Source of the DNA: Brenneria goodwinii
GTDB lineage: Bacteria; Pseudomonadota; Gammaproteobacteria; Enterobacterales; Enterobacteriaceae
Assembly (NCBI RefSeq): GCF_002291445.1
Contig: NZ_CP014137.1
Coordinates: 4,464,001-4,528,000, forward strand
Length of the DNA: 64,000 nt
Direction of reading: 5' to 3'
Below, piece by piece: positions 26,601 to 34,864 of the stretch. Position 1 is the first letter of the stretch. Each line of letters starts with the position of its first letter. The notes under the pieces are model-generated. The model did no database searches and was not told the origin of the DNA. It was given only the letters and a program-made list of their open reading frames with translations. The translations under genes and the position numbers were made by a program.

Positions 26601-26628
26601 AAAAACCCTGCCTCGGCAGGGTTTTTTT
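26601..26628 (+). terminator. rpmB-rpmG rho-independent terminator
   Basis: AAAAACCCTGCC and GGCAGGGTTTTT pair around TC and run into a seven-T tract, starting 16 bases after the L33 stop. Confidence 0.9.
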
Positions 26629-26839
26629 ATGGTTGCCGATCCCAACCATCATGTTTGTGAAGGCTGAGGCAGGTATGGTCGGCGCCGCATCGCAGCCAAA
26701 ATGCTTCCCGGCTGCCGCTGTTTATCCTGCGGGCTGTTGTTGCGCGACGTTTAACATCACTCCCGATGATTTTTTACCGCGGATCGATGCCGTATGTTGT
26801 TTTATGTTAATGTAATCAGAATGTTCCAGGAGACGAGTC

Positions 26840-27649
26840 ATGCCTGAATTACCAGAGGTTGAAACCAGTCGTCGGGGAATTTCTCCCTACCTCGTTGGCC
26901 ATACGATTCTCTATGCCGAAGTCCGCAATTCCCGCCTGCGCTGGCCGGTTTCCAACGAAATTTTGTCGCTTAGCGATCAGGTTGTGCTGGGCGTTCATCG
27001 CCGCGCCAAATATCTGCTGATTGAATTAACCACCGGGTGGATCATTGTTCATCTGGGCATGTCCGGCAGTCTGCGTATCCTGCCTGAGTTCATTGAGCCG
27101 GGTAAGCACGATCACGTTGATTTGGTCCTGGATAGTGGTAAGGTGCTGCGTTATACCGATCCGCGCCGCTTTGGCGCCTGGTTATGGTCCAACAATCCGC
27201 AAGAGAGCCCGGTGCTGGCGCATTTGGGACCGGAGCCGCTGAGTGATGATTTTTCCGGTAACTACCTGTATCAGAAGTCGCGAGGCAGGAAGACGCTGGT
27301 TAAGCCCTGGATTATGGATAATAAGGTCGTGGTCGGCGTAGGGAACATCTATGCCAGCGAGTCACTGTTTACGGCCGCAATCAGGCCGGACAGGGCTGCC
27401 GGTTCGTTGAGTGAAGCTGAAGCAATGCTGCTGGCGGACACCATTAAACGGGTTCTGTTGCGTTCAATTGAGCAAGGCGGGACAACATTGCGTGATTTCC
27501 TGCAATCGGATGGTAAACCGGGGTACTTTGCTCAGGAATTACAGGTTTATGGTCGTAGCGGCGAGCCTTGCCGGGTTTGCGGCACGCCGGTAGAGGTTGC
27601 GAAGCATGGACAGCGAAGCACGTTTTTCTGCCGCCGCTGCCAGCGTTGA
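26840..27649 (+). CDS. mutM: Formamidopyrimidine-DNA glycosylase
   Basis: A 269-residue Fpg enzyme that removes 8-oxoguanine from DNA. The N-terminal MPELPEVET supplies the catalytic proline (P2) and E3, RRAKYLL contains the conserved lysine, and the C-terminal zinc finger is CRVCGTPVEVAKHGQ...FFCRRCQR. The length equals that of E. coli MutM. It follows rpmBG as in E. coli, where its convergent neighbour is coaD; here about 2.5 kb of other DNA separates the two. Confidence 0.97.
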   Translation: MPELPEVETSRRGISPYLVGHTILYAEVRNSRLRWPVSNEILSLSDQVVLGVHRRAKYLLIELTTGWIIVHLGMSGSLRILPEFIEPGKHDHVDLVLDSGKVLRYTDPRRFGAWLWSNNPQESPVLAHLGPEPLSDDFSGNYLYQKSRGRKTLVKPWIMDNKVVVGVGNIYASESLFTAAIRPDRAAGSLSEAEAMLLADTIKRVLLRSIEQGGTTLRDFLQSDGKPGYFAQELQVYGRSGEPCRVCGTPVEVAKHGQRSTFFCRRCQR

Positions 27650-27829
27650 TTTCATTGCAATTGATACATAGAGTAGCCGGCAGAGTAAAATTTCTTTTTG
27701 ATTATTACAGCCCGACTGTTCCAATTTATTGAGTATATATTCTAAATAATTCGAGTTGCGGGAAGGCGGCGGCACAGCGAATAAGCAACTTGAAGTATGA
27801 CAAGCATAGAGAAGTAAAAGGGTAGATAT

Positions 27830-28813
27830 ATGCATCGTATATTGGTTATACGAATTGATTTTCTTGGCGATATGGTTTGTTCTACTTCACTTATTCATTC
27901 ATTAAAACAGCGCTGGCCGATGGCTGAAATTCATGTTCTGGCGAATAAGTACAATGCACCGGCATTGGATAAAAATCCAGACGTTCATGCTGTTCATTAT
28001 TATGTTTATAGTAAAAAATTTGAAAAAAACCGGCGGCCTGGCAGATTAAATGCGTTTATCGATCGTTTTAAGCTGATTTGTAAATTACGTAGCCTTAATT
28101 TCGATCTGCTGATAATACCTAATGGTGGTATGAATAAGAGTTCTATTCAATTCGCCAAGTTTCTGAATGTTAATGATTGCCGCTGGCACACGGAAGACAG
28201 TGGATTTGATGATAGAATTGAATCACACATTAATAAACGTGTAATGAAGCATGAAATTTTATCTGGCTATGAATTAGTTCCAGAGTTAGGGCAAGTAGAG
28301 ATAAATAAGTTGAAATTATATGTCTATCCCGACCATTCATTACAAAACAAATGGATTAAAATTCTTGGGGAAAAGCATAACCCTCGAATTGGTTTATTCA
28401 TATCGAATAAATCGGATGCCCGACGCTGGTCATGGAATAAATGGCATAACCTGTCGCTAAAATATGGTAAAGATATTGATTTTATTATTTTTTATGCGCC
28501 GGGAGGTCAACCCGCCGCCGAGCAGTTAAATGATATCAACGCTCGCTGTGTATCAACAGATACCGTGTCGGATTTGATAGCAGCGATGAGCCAATTGGAT
28601 GTGATCGTATCAGCAGATAGTGCCCCGGTACATATTGGCGCGGCGCTACAAATACCGGTTATCGCTTTATTTGAATCAAGGCCGGAAAAATATTTACGTT
28701 GGTATCCATTGGGGGTTAAACATATTTTAATTCACGAAGGACCTCGGGTTGAGGATATTAGCGTGGAGTCAGTGAAAGGCGCCATAGACTTATTTCTCAA
28801 GGAGTTGCGCTAG
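27830..28813 (+). CDS. Glycosyltransferase family 9 (heptosyltransferase-like)
   Basis: A 327-residue protein with the ADP-heptose LPS heptosyltransferase fold. The N-terminal motif is ILVIRIDFLGDMVCSTSLIHSLKQRWP, with an acidic residue after the RxDFLGD loop. The C-terminal nucleotide-sugar site is VIVSADSAPVHIGAALQIPVIALFES. It is not WaaC, WaaF or WaaQ, all of which are present elsewhere in the window. It stands alone on the plus strand between mutM and the coaD region, moderately AT-rich, with no obvious partner. The acceptor is probably an LPS core or other surface sugar, but this cannot be settled from sequence. Confidence 0.85.
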   Translation: MHRILVIRIDFLGDMVCSTSLIHSLKQRWPMAEIHVLANKYNAPALDKNPDVHAVHYYVYSKKFEKNRRPGRLNAFIDRFKLICKLRSLNFDLLIIPNGGMNKSSIQFAKFLNVNDCRWHTEDSGFDDRIESHINKRVMKHEILSGYELVPELGQVEINKLKLYVYPDHSLQNKWIKILGEKHNPRIGLFISNKSDARRWSWNKWHNLSLKYGKDIDFIIFYAPGGQPAAEQLNDINARCVSTDTVSDLIAAMSQLDVIVSADSAPVHIGAALQIPVIALFESRPEKYLRWYPLGVKHILIHEGPRVEDISVESVKGAIDLFLKELR

Positions 28814-28826
28814 CCTAATCGGCCTG

Positions 28827-28975
28827 TTTCAACTTCTTTTTTAGCGCGTCAGCATGGATCTGGGGAGAAAATGTGAGACATCATCGCCGTGACGAGCCAG
28901 GGATGATGAAATAAAGGACCATTCTTGCGAAGGCATACGAAACACGCTTTCTCGTGTCGGCATCAGATGGTGGTT
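28827..28975 (-). pseudogene. coaD: Decayed duplicate of the 3' end of coaD
   Basis: This stretch aligns closely over its whole length with the coaD 3' end at about 30159-30318, on the same strand. It carries scattered substitutions, a 12-base deletion (the copy lacks the bases between GACGAG and CCAGGGATGATG) and a one-base deletion near the former C-terminus. Homology stops inside the stop codon of the RES toxin gene. It has no start codon and cannot encode CoaD. It marks one edge of an inserted segment that brought the RES-Xre pair next to coaD. Confidence 0.88.
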
Positions 28976-29450
28976 ATCCCTGACGAACCAGACGTGGATC
29001 GATAAAAAAGCTCTCTATTGTGACAGAGTTAAGTGCAAGGGCCGCGGCAGGATGGGTGATATTGAGTAGCGCATTCCATTCGCCGGTAATAGTGCTGGGA
29101 ACCTGCAGCACCAGACCATTCGCCGGATTGCTGAGCCATTCGTCTCCAATGCGTTGCGTGGAGTGGGGCGCGGGGTCGGTCTGCCAGTCATCCGGCAGCG
29201 CATTGCCATCCAACGAAGAGACAAGCTCCTCGGGAACCCGAATTCTGAGCATACAGTATCCCTGGGCGATATCTTCGAGTTCGAGGTGCACCAGATTCTC
29301 CAAAACGCACAATGCCTTAGTGCTGCCCAGATAAACGCAACTCTTTCCTGGGGAATTCCAGCGTCCGCCGTAAATTCTCGCACCATACCCATCAAAGGCC
29401 GTTGCCGCATACCGCTGTTTTACCAATCGATAGAAGCTTAGCTCGGCCAT
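28974..29450 (-). CDS. RES-domain toxin (NAD+-degrading) of a type II TA module
   Basis: A 158-residue RES-family protein. Conserved blocks are FYRLVKQRYAATAFDGYGA, GGRWNSPGKSCVYLGSTKAL (with R and Y pocket residues), CVLENLVHLE and the C-terminal ESFFIDPRL. RES toxins structurally resemble ADP-ribosyltransferases and deplete cellular NAD+ (established for this family). The start overlaps the antitoxin stop in a TAATG arrangement, typical of TA translational coupling. The stop codon coincides with the end of the coaD duplicate, suggesting insertion as a unit. Confidence 0.92.
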   Translation of the reverse strand: MAELSFYRLVKQRYAATAFDGYGARIYGGRWNSPGKSCVYLGSTKALCVLENLVHLELEDIAQGYCMLRIRVPEELVSSLDGNALPDDWQTDPAPHSTQRIGDEWLSNPANGLVLQVPSTITGEWNALLNITHPAAALALNSVTIESFFIDPRLVRQG

Positions 29451-29905
29451 TAACTGATGACACCGTACTCAATCTGACCGATAAGCGTCAGAACGGCTTC
29501 CGCCCCGGTTGGTGTGGAAAGCAGATCGGCAGGTTTTTTACCGCCAAGTCCCTTGGCGGGTTTATTCAGCCACGCCGCCATGCGTTCCGAATTACCGTTG
29601 AAAAGCTGACTGGCTGCGGCAATCGTCCGGGCGAGCAGGTAAATCCGGGCGCTTTGTTCTGGAGAAAATCGTTTCTCAGGGCTTTTTACCCGCCGGTTGT
29701 ATGTGGTCCGGTCGATACCCGCCATACGGTAAAGTTGTTGCTCATCAAAATGTATAAGGTCCGCCATGTCTTTGAGTAGTGACACGTTCAACCCTTCCGT
29801 AATGCGCTCATGAGCATCCACGGCCATTTCTGGTAGGTTCAAATAAACCATCAGCGATTTTGGCGCATGTTCTGGTGATTTGGGCGTAAAAATGGAAGTC
29901 GTCAT
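29450..29905 (-). CDS. Xre/MbcA/ParS-family antitoxin (DUF2384)
   Basis: A 151-residue antitoxin partner of the RES toxin. An N-terminal helix-turn-helix region (about residues 45-75, DLIHFDEQQLYRMAGIDRTTYNRRVKS given in part) precedes the C-terminal DUF2384 part with RIYLLARTIAAASQLFNG, the AAWLNKPAKGLGGKKPADLL motif and TPTGAEAVLTLIGQIEYG. It likely binds its own promoter, where a palindrome overlaps the predicted -10 region. AGGAGG is well placed before the ATG at 29905. Confidence 0.92.
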   Translation of the reverse strand: MTTSIFTPKSPEHAPKSLMVYLNLPEMAVDAHERITEGLNVSLLKDMADLIHFDEQQLYRMAGIDRTTYNRRVKSPEKRFSPEQSARIYLLARTIAAASQLFNGNSERMAAWLNKPAKGLGGKKPADLLSTPTGAEAVLTLIGQIEYGVIS

Positions 29906-29916
29906 ATTGCCCTCCT

Positions 29917-29947
29917 GTTCATATGAACAAAATTATAGCGCATATGA
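29917..29947 (-). promoter_or_regulatory. Promoter and operator of the RES-Xre module
   Basis: A perfect 12-bp palindrome GTTCATATGAAC (29917-29928) lies just downstream of a minus-strand TATAAT (29932-29937). The core CATATGA recurs 21 bases away (29941-29947), two helical turns. This fits an autorepressor site for the antitoxin; no clear -35 was found. Confidence 0.6.
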
Positions 29948-30147
29948 GTGGAAAATGAAGTGATGAATTTTCCTACGATTTTTGGCTAAGGGAATTGATG
30001 GCTAGTTATAGCGTGTTGTGAACGGGGATGAGGCATCAGTCCTGATGATGGGAAGACTGCGCTAGGGGAACGATGCCGGCGTTTACCAGCATACAAAGGC
30101 GGGAATGGCGTCACCATTTGCATAACGGAATCATTGGGGACTGAGAT

Positions 30148-30633
30148 TCAGGCCAAGGCCAGTTTCTTTTTCAGCGCGGCAGCTATGGATTTGGGGAGAA
30201 AATGTGAGACATCACCGCCGTGACGAGCGACTTCCTTAACCAGGGATGATGAAATAAAGGACCACTCTTCCGAAGGCATAAGAAACACGCTTTCTAATGT
30301 CGGCATCAGATGGTGGTTCATTTTTGCGAGTTGAAGCTCGTACTCAAAATCAGAAACCGCGCGCAGTCCGCGAACCAGAATGTTGGCTTTTTGGCGTTGC
30401 GCGAAATGCACCATCAGTTCGCTGAAGCCGATCACTTCCACGTTTGGCAAGTGTTGCGTGACCCCTTTCGCCAGCGTCACGCGTTCGTCGAGCGTAAATA
30501 ACGTATTTTTGCTGGGGCTGGCGGCAATCGCCAGCACCAGATGGTCGAACATGTGCGATGCGCGGCTAAGCAGATCCAGATGACCATTGGTTAGCGGATC
30601 AAAAGTACCGGGGTAAATGGCTTTGGTTGTCAT
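30148..30633 (-). CDS. coaD: Phosphopantetheine adenylyltransferase
   Basis: A 161-residue nucleotidyltransferase of coenzyme A synthesis. It shows GTFDPLTNGHLDLL (the T/H-x-G-H motif), the substrate lysine region PSKNTLFTLDERV, ILVRGLRAVSDFEYELQLAKMN, and the ISSSLVKEVARHGG signature. The length matches E. coli CoaD. It follows waaA by 37 bases on the same strand. A broken copy of its last third lies about 1.3 kb further on beyond the RES-Xre genes. Confidence 0.97.
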   Translation of the reverse strand: MTTKAIYPGTFDPLTNGHLDLLSRASHMFDHLVLAIAASPSKNTLFTLDERVTLAKGVTQHLPNVEVIGFSELMVHFAQRQKANILVRGLRAVSDFEYELQLAKMNHHLMPTLESVFLMPSEEWSFISSSLVKEVARHGGDVSHFLPKSIAAALKKKLALA

Positions 30634-30670
30634 GATGCTCCTCTGCTTCTGTGCTCAATACCACGGTCAA

Positions 30671-31948
30671 TTAGTGAGTCCGGGGCGGCAGATAGGGTTC
30701 CAGTAATGAGAGTAACTTCTGCAGAGCCCCTTGATTTTGATGCAATACCTCAACGGCATGTCGGCCATAATAGCGGCGGTAGTCTTCATCGGCGAGCAGA
30801 TTTCCAACTTCTTTGATCAACGATGCGGTATCGGTAACCGTAATCAGTCCGTCTGCTTGCTCAAGTTTGTTGCAGATATCTTTGAAGTTAAAAGTATGCG
30901 GCCCCATCAGCACGGGAATGGCGTGAGCGGCGGCCTCAAGCGGATTGTGTCCGCCTCGCTCGACCAGGCTGCCGCCGACAAATGCCAGATCGGCGATGCC
31001 GTATAACAACATGAGTTCGCCCATGGTGTCGCCAACAATCACCTGCGTGCCGGCAGACGGTGGTTCGCCGCTGCTGCGCAAGATATAGCTGAACCCCTGA
31101 TTTTGCGTCAGCGCTTGCGTCGTAGCGAAACGTTCCGGGTGCCGAGGCACCAGGATCAGCAGCAGCTCGGGAAAGCTAGCCAGCAACTGACGATGAGCGG
31201 CTAAAATAATGGCCTCTTCGCCTTCGTGAGTGCTGGTTGCGATCCAGACCGGCCGGTGCGGCGCCCACTGACTTCGCAACGTCACGGCGCGGGCAGCCAG
31301 TTCCGGGGTAACGGAAATATCAAACTTAAGGCTGCCGGTGATTGCCAAACTTGAACGTTTAAGACCGAGATCGATAAAACGTTCGCCGTCTTCCTGGTTT
31401 TGCGCCGCGACCAAAGTGATGCGCCGCAACATATGGCGGGTCAAACGCCCTATCTTTTTGTAGCCGGCGGCTGAGCGCGCTGACAGTCGAGCATTGGCGA
31501 TCACCAAAGGAATTTTACGCTGGTGGAGTTCCGCAATCAGATTCGGCCATAGCTCGGTCTCCATGATGATGACGACCTTGGGGCGAACCTGGTTAAAGAA
31601 GCGCTTCAAGGCGCAGGGTAAATCATAGGGCAGATAGACATGATAAACCGAGTCGCCGAATGCCGAGCGTACGCGTTCAGACCCGGTTGGCGTCATGGTG
31701 GTCACGGTGATCGGCAGGTTAGGGTAGCGATGGCGTAATGCCCGAACCAGAGGGATCGCCGCCAGTGTTTCGCCCACGGAGACGGAATGCAGCATGATGC
31801 CATCGGGTTTTACTTTTTCCGCACAGAATCCATAGCGCTCGCTCCAGCGTCTGCGATATGCGGGGGCTTTGCGACCGCGTAGCCACAGCCGAATCCATAT
31901 CAGTGGCTGGATAAGGTACAAAAGAACGGTGTAAAGGGTTTGTAGCAT
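30671..31948 (-). CDS. waaA: 3-deoxy-D-manno-octulosonic acid transferase (KDO transferase)
   Basis: A 425-residue GT30 enzyme, the exact E. coli length when started at the ATG at 31948 (MLQTLYTVLLYLIQPLIWIR). An upstream in-frame extension of 33 codons has no homology and is rejected. The N-terminal hydrophobic anchor is followed by RRRWSERYGF, SVGETLAAIPLVRALRHRYP, and nucleotide-binding motifs HPERF, VGDTMGELMLLYGIADLAFVGGSL and GGHNPLEAAAHAIPVL. It adds KDO to lipid IVA at the inner membrane. It is the last LPS gene before coaD and lies 155 bases behind a GT2 gene of the core operon. Confidence 0.97.
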   Translation of the reverse strand: MLQTLYTVLLYLIQPLIWIRLWLRGRKAPAYRRRWSERYGFCAEKVKPDGIMLHSVSVGETLAAIPLVRALRHRYPNLPITVTTMTPTGSERVRSAFGDSVYHVYLPYDLPCALKRFFNQVRPKVVIIMETELWPNLIAELHQRKIPLVIANARLSARSAAGYKKIGRLTRHMLRRITLVAAQNQEDGERFIDLGLKRSSLAITGSLKFDISVTPELAARAVTLRSQWAPHRPVWIATSTHEGEEAIILAAHRQLLASFPELLLILVPRHPERFATTQALTQNQGFSYILRSSGEPPSAGTQVIVGDTMGELMLLYGIADLAFVGGSLVERGGHNPLEAAAHAIPVLMGPHTFNFKDICNKLEQADGLITVTDTASLIKEVGNLLADEDYRRYYGRHAVEVLHQNQGALQKLLSLLEPYLPPRTH

Positions 31949-32103
31949 GCGTTTTACTATTTTTGTTGGTGTTGAACGTAATATTATATAGCTGTGATTA
32001 TATTTTAACAATTCTATATGGTTTGACGTTTTTAAGTGGGTGTTCAATAAAACTTTTTTATTCTGTCACCAATAATGCTTCTTTACGATCTTTATTTGAG
32101 AAA

Positions 32104-32847
32104 TTATAGGTATTCTTTATATTTATTGACATAGTCATCTAGCCCGGATTCTTGATATTTTAAGATATCTCTGTTTAGCTGCTCAAATTTTTTTGAATAA
32201 TAAGGACCCGCGGCGTGGAAACATTTTATTTTTTTTATTATACCGAATTTTTTACCGCGTTTTTTCATGGTTTGACATAAGAAATTATCCTCTCCATTCT
32301 GAAAATTAAATTTATTAAATATCTTAAATAAGAAAGGTGTTATTTTTACATCCTCTTTTTTGAAGCATGAACACCATCCTCCCGTCGGACCATTTTCAAT
32401 AATCATTCCATCGCGTTCTATCTCGGTATAATATTCGGCTCCAGGTTTTGCTCCGTCAGTATGTTCATTCTGGATAACGTTTAAAGCGAGATAGCCATAT
32501 TCTGGGAAATTTTCCATGTAATCGTCGAATATAGTGTCTAAATTATCTGGGAATTCTAAAACATCATCATCAACTTCAACAATATATTCCGCATCAGCTT
32601 TTGAAAAAAGTGTTATATATCCATTAAGTCCAGTATTTCTCTTATTAAATATGGTCTTAATAGAAATGTCATTTTTTTCTCTTTGAAATTCGTTTATGAT
32701 GTCTTTTGTGTTATCAGTAGATGCATTATCCAATATTATTATTTCACAATTATTTTTATTTTTAATTGCTGCATGTAATTTGGTAAGACATAATTCTAAC
32801 ATTTTGGATCTATTCCATGTTAGGATCACGAATGACATTTTTTTCAT
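32104..32847 (-). CDS. Glycosyltransferase family 2 (GT-A fold)
   Basis: A 247-residue GT2 protein. The N-terminal nucleotide-binding strand is MSFVILTWNRSKMLELCL, then IIILDNASTDNT, NKRNTGLNGYITLF and the metal-binding VEVDDDV (about residue 95). It has no membrane segments. The coding sequence is very AT-rich compared with the flanking housekeeping genes, typical of acquired surface-sugar genes. It is the last glycosyltransferase of the core operon, 74 bases after the previous gene. Sugar and linkage are unknown; an outer-core substitution is the likely role. Confidence 0.85.
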   Translation of the reverse strand: MKKMSFVILTWNRSKMLELCLTKLHAAIKNKNNCEIIILDNASTDNTKDIINEFQREKNDISIKTIFNKRNTGLNGYITLFSKADAEYIVEVDDDVLEFPDNLDTIFDDYMENFPEYGYLALNVIQNEHTDGAKPGAEYYTEIERDGMIIENGPTGGWCSCFKKEDVKITPFLFKIFNKFNFQNGEDNFLCQTMKKRGKKFGIIKKIKCFHAAGPYYSKKFEQLNRDILKYQESGLDDYVNKYKEYL

Positions 32848-32921
32848 CTTTCCCTCTATAGATATATATGCTGTGGTTTCTGTTTTTGGGGGATTAAAAA
32901 TTATAATGCGCTACTGTTTTT

Positions 32922-33824
32922 TTAATTAGAGTGCGTAGGGTTTATATTGTTATGTATTTCCAGTTCTGAACGAGGATGCGTATTTTTTAATGTGAATTTA
33001 ATAAGATTTTTGGTTCTATAGAAACTGTTCTTACCTCTAAAAAAGTCCCTCATGCAAACCCAAAGGGTACTTGCTTTTGATTTTTTCTGATATTCATTGC
33101 GTATGAAAAATTTAAAATAAAACATTTCCATTAGTCGGAATTTATTCTTTGCCTCTTCCGGATTGAATATAGCGAATGAGTGATAAATCGTATTGGCACA
33201 GTATATATTGAATGGTTGCTGAGCGTCTGACATCATATTAATGATCCTGAATAAATCACTGTCAATACCATAAAACGCCAGTTTTTCTTCAAAAACGTAG
33301 CCTCGGAATACCTCAATTTTTTTTACAGCTTTTTGAGATATGGCGAGACCGGACATAATAGAGTCGATTTTTGTATTGACCTTACCTTCCTGGATCATAA
33401 TTTTCGAGTCCCCATATAGATGAGGATCTGTTTGCATCATTACCCCATTTTTTTCAGCAATTATTTGAGGAGCTATAATTTCTGCATTACTATGGCTGTT
33501 TATATTTTGATAGTAATCGATAGGTAAGTGAGAGTCTTGATCTAGTATTGTGATAAAATCAAACGATTTATTTTTGATAAAAAAGTTATATATTTTAGAT
33601 AATGATATATTTCGTATATCCTGATATATATTTACTTTTATTTTCTTGTCGTCACATAAAGAAAAGAAACTTAAAATATCTTTTTCGTTAAGAAAATACG
33701 GACCGTTATTCCAAATGCAGATTTCCAAATTTATCCCATCAAGATGGCAATTCTTGATACTCTGTAATGTTTCGGATTCTTCTATTTTTGAGTTGTAAAT
33801 AATTACAACAGATGTTATTTTCAT
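32922..33824 (-). CDS. Glycosyltransferase family 2 (rhamnosyltransferase-like)
   Basis: A 300-residue protein with GT2 features typical of the RfbF-type rhamnosyltransferase group: SVVIIYNSKIEESETLQSI, ICIWNNGP, the DQDSHLP motif at about residue 96, and a later IDSDLFRI. The C-terminal third is rich in basic residues. The gene is strongly AT-rich. It lies 22 bases behind a GT8 gene in the waa operon. The sugar is a guess, and the call rests on the DQDS motif and overall pattern. Confidence 0.78.
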   Translation of the reverse strand: MKITSVVIIYNSKIEESETLQSIKNCHLDGINLEICIWNNGPYFLNEKDILSFFSLCDDKKIKVNIYQDIRNISLSKIYNFFIKNKSFDFITILDQDSHLPIDYYQNINSHSNAEIIAPQIIAEKNGVMMQTDPHLYGDSKIMIQEGKVNTKIDSIMSGLAISQKAVKKIEVFRGYVFEEKLAFYGIDSDLFRIINMMSDAQQPFNIYCANTIYHSFAIFNPEEAKNKFRLMEMFYFKFFIRNEYQKKSKASTLWVCMRDFFRGKNSFYRTKNLIKFTLKNTHPRSELEIHNNINPTHSN

Positions 33825-33846
33825 GTATTAATTACCGTAAATTGCA

Positions 33847-34848
33847 TTAATTATTGTTGTTCTGTTTTTCAATAAGGTATTTTATTCTGCTAACGATTCC
33901 TTTTATATATTTTCTTTTTTTCATTTCATGTTTTGACTTTTTTTTCCATTGAAGTGGCGTTATAGGCTCAGCAAGGGGAATATCGCACCATGTTGATTGA
34001 TTATAAGCCTGAGTGAAAAATAGCGTTGAAGGATATTGTCCCCATTCACTCCACGGCTTAGTCGTACCCACATAATGAATAAATACGCTTTCATCATTGA
34101 TGATTTTTTTATAGGCTTGATGTGTCTTATCTTTCAGTTCGCTTTTAATGCTATAGATGCAATTGAATTTACGAGGCAGAATAATGGTCTTTTCGTGGAG
34201 AAGCACATTAAGCGCATCCTGATCGGGATATTTAAGTGCTGTATTTTCTTTTATAAATGATAATGTCTTTTGCGTTAATTGATTGAATTCCCAGTTTTTT
34301 AAATGGGTAAACATAACGCCTGAATTGAAATAATGCTCTTTAATATCCGGCCTTCCCAAGCGAATCGAGCATTGCTCCTGTGTTTCGCTAATGTCAGGAA
34401 CGATCGCACAGATGGAGGATTTAAAGTCGAGTTGTTGCAATTCAGAAAGATTGCCTTTGCACATCACATCAGCGTCTAAATATAATAGGGTATCAATGGT
34501 ATCACTTAAATAATCAAAAGCGATAAGCCTGAAGTAAGCTGAGCACGGCCATCTGTTTTGAGGAAGGTCGTCTAACTGTTTTATGTTTACTTTATATATA
34601 TAGATATTGACGTGGAATTTGCTCGCCATAGACTTGAATCTATGGATGATATCATCATCAATATAGTCAGTAAAAAAGTGAAAGGATAAGTGTATTTTAT
34701 TGTTAATGATTATCGATGTTGCAGAAATTGCTGCGCCGAAAATGAAGTTTTTATCTATACCATAAGCAATATTAAAAAAAACACTGTCAGTCTTATCACC
34801 TATGATTTCTATTGTTCTTTCGATGATCTTATCTTTATTAAAATACAT
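33847..34848 (-). CDS. LPS core glycosyltransferase family 8 (WaaJ/WaaR position)
   Basis: A 333-residue GT8 enzyme with NIAYGIDKNFIFGAAISATS near the N-terminus, a DxD metal site in LLYLDADVMCKGNLSEL (about residue 126), HYFNSGVMFTHLKNW, DQDALNVLLHEKTIILP and HYVGTTKPW. It is homologous to E. coli WaaO/WaaJ/WaaR outer-core glucosyl or galactosyl transferases. Position after another GT8 gene parallels waaO-waaR of E. coli K-12. AT-rich. Donor specificity cannot be assigned, so no symbol is given. Confidence 0.87.
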   Translation of the reverse strand: MYFNKDKIIERTIEIIGDKTDSVFFNIAYGIDKNFIFGAAISATSIIINNKIHLSFHFFTDYIDDDIIHRFKSMASKFHVNIYIYKVNIKQLDDLPQNRWPCSAYFRLIAFDYLSDTIDTLLYLDADVMCKGNLSELQQLDFKSSICAIVPDISETQEQCSIRLGRPDIKEHYFNSGVMFTHLKNWEFNQLTQKTLSFIKENTALKYPDQDALNVLLHEKTIILPRKFNCIYSIKSELKDKTHQAYKKIINDESVFIHYVGTTKPWSEWGQYPSTLFFTQAYNQSTWCDIPLAEPITPLQWKKKSKHEMKKRKYIKGIVSRIKYLIEKQNNNN

Positions 34849-34864
34849 TTTCTTCTCTTAAATG

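Noticed and set aside
29020..29441. Frames opposite the RES toxin gene
   Set aside because: Shadows of the RES gene, whose conserved blocks are clear.
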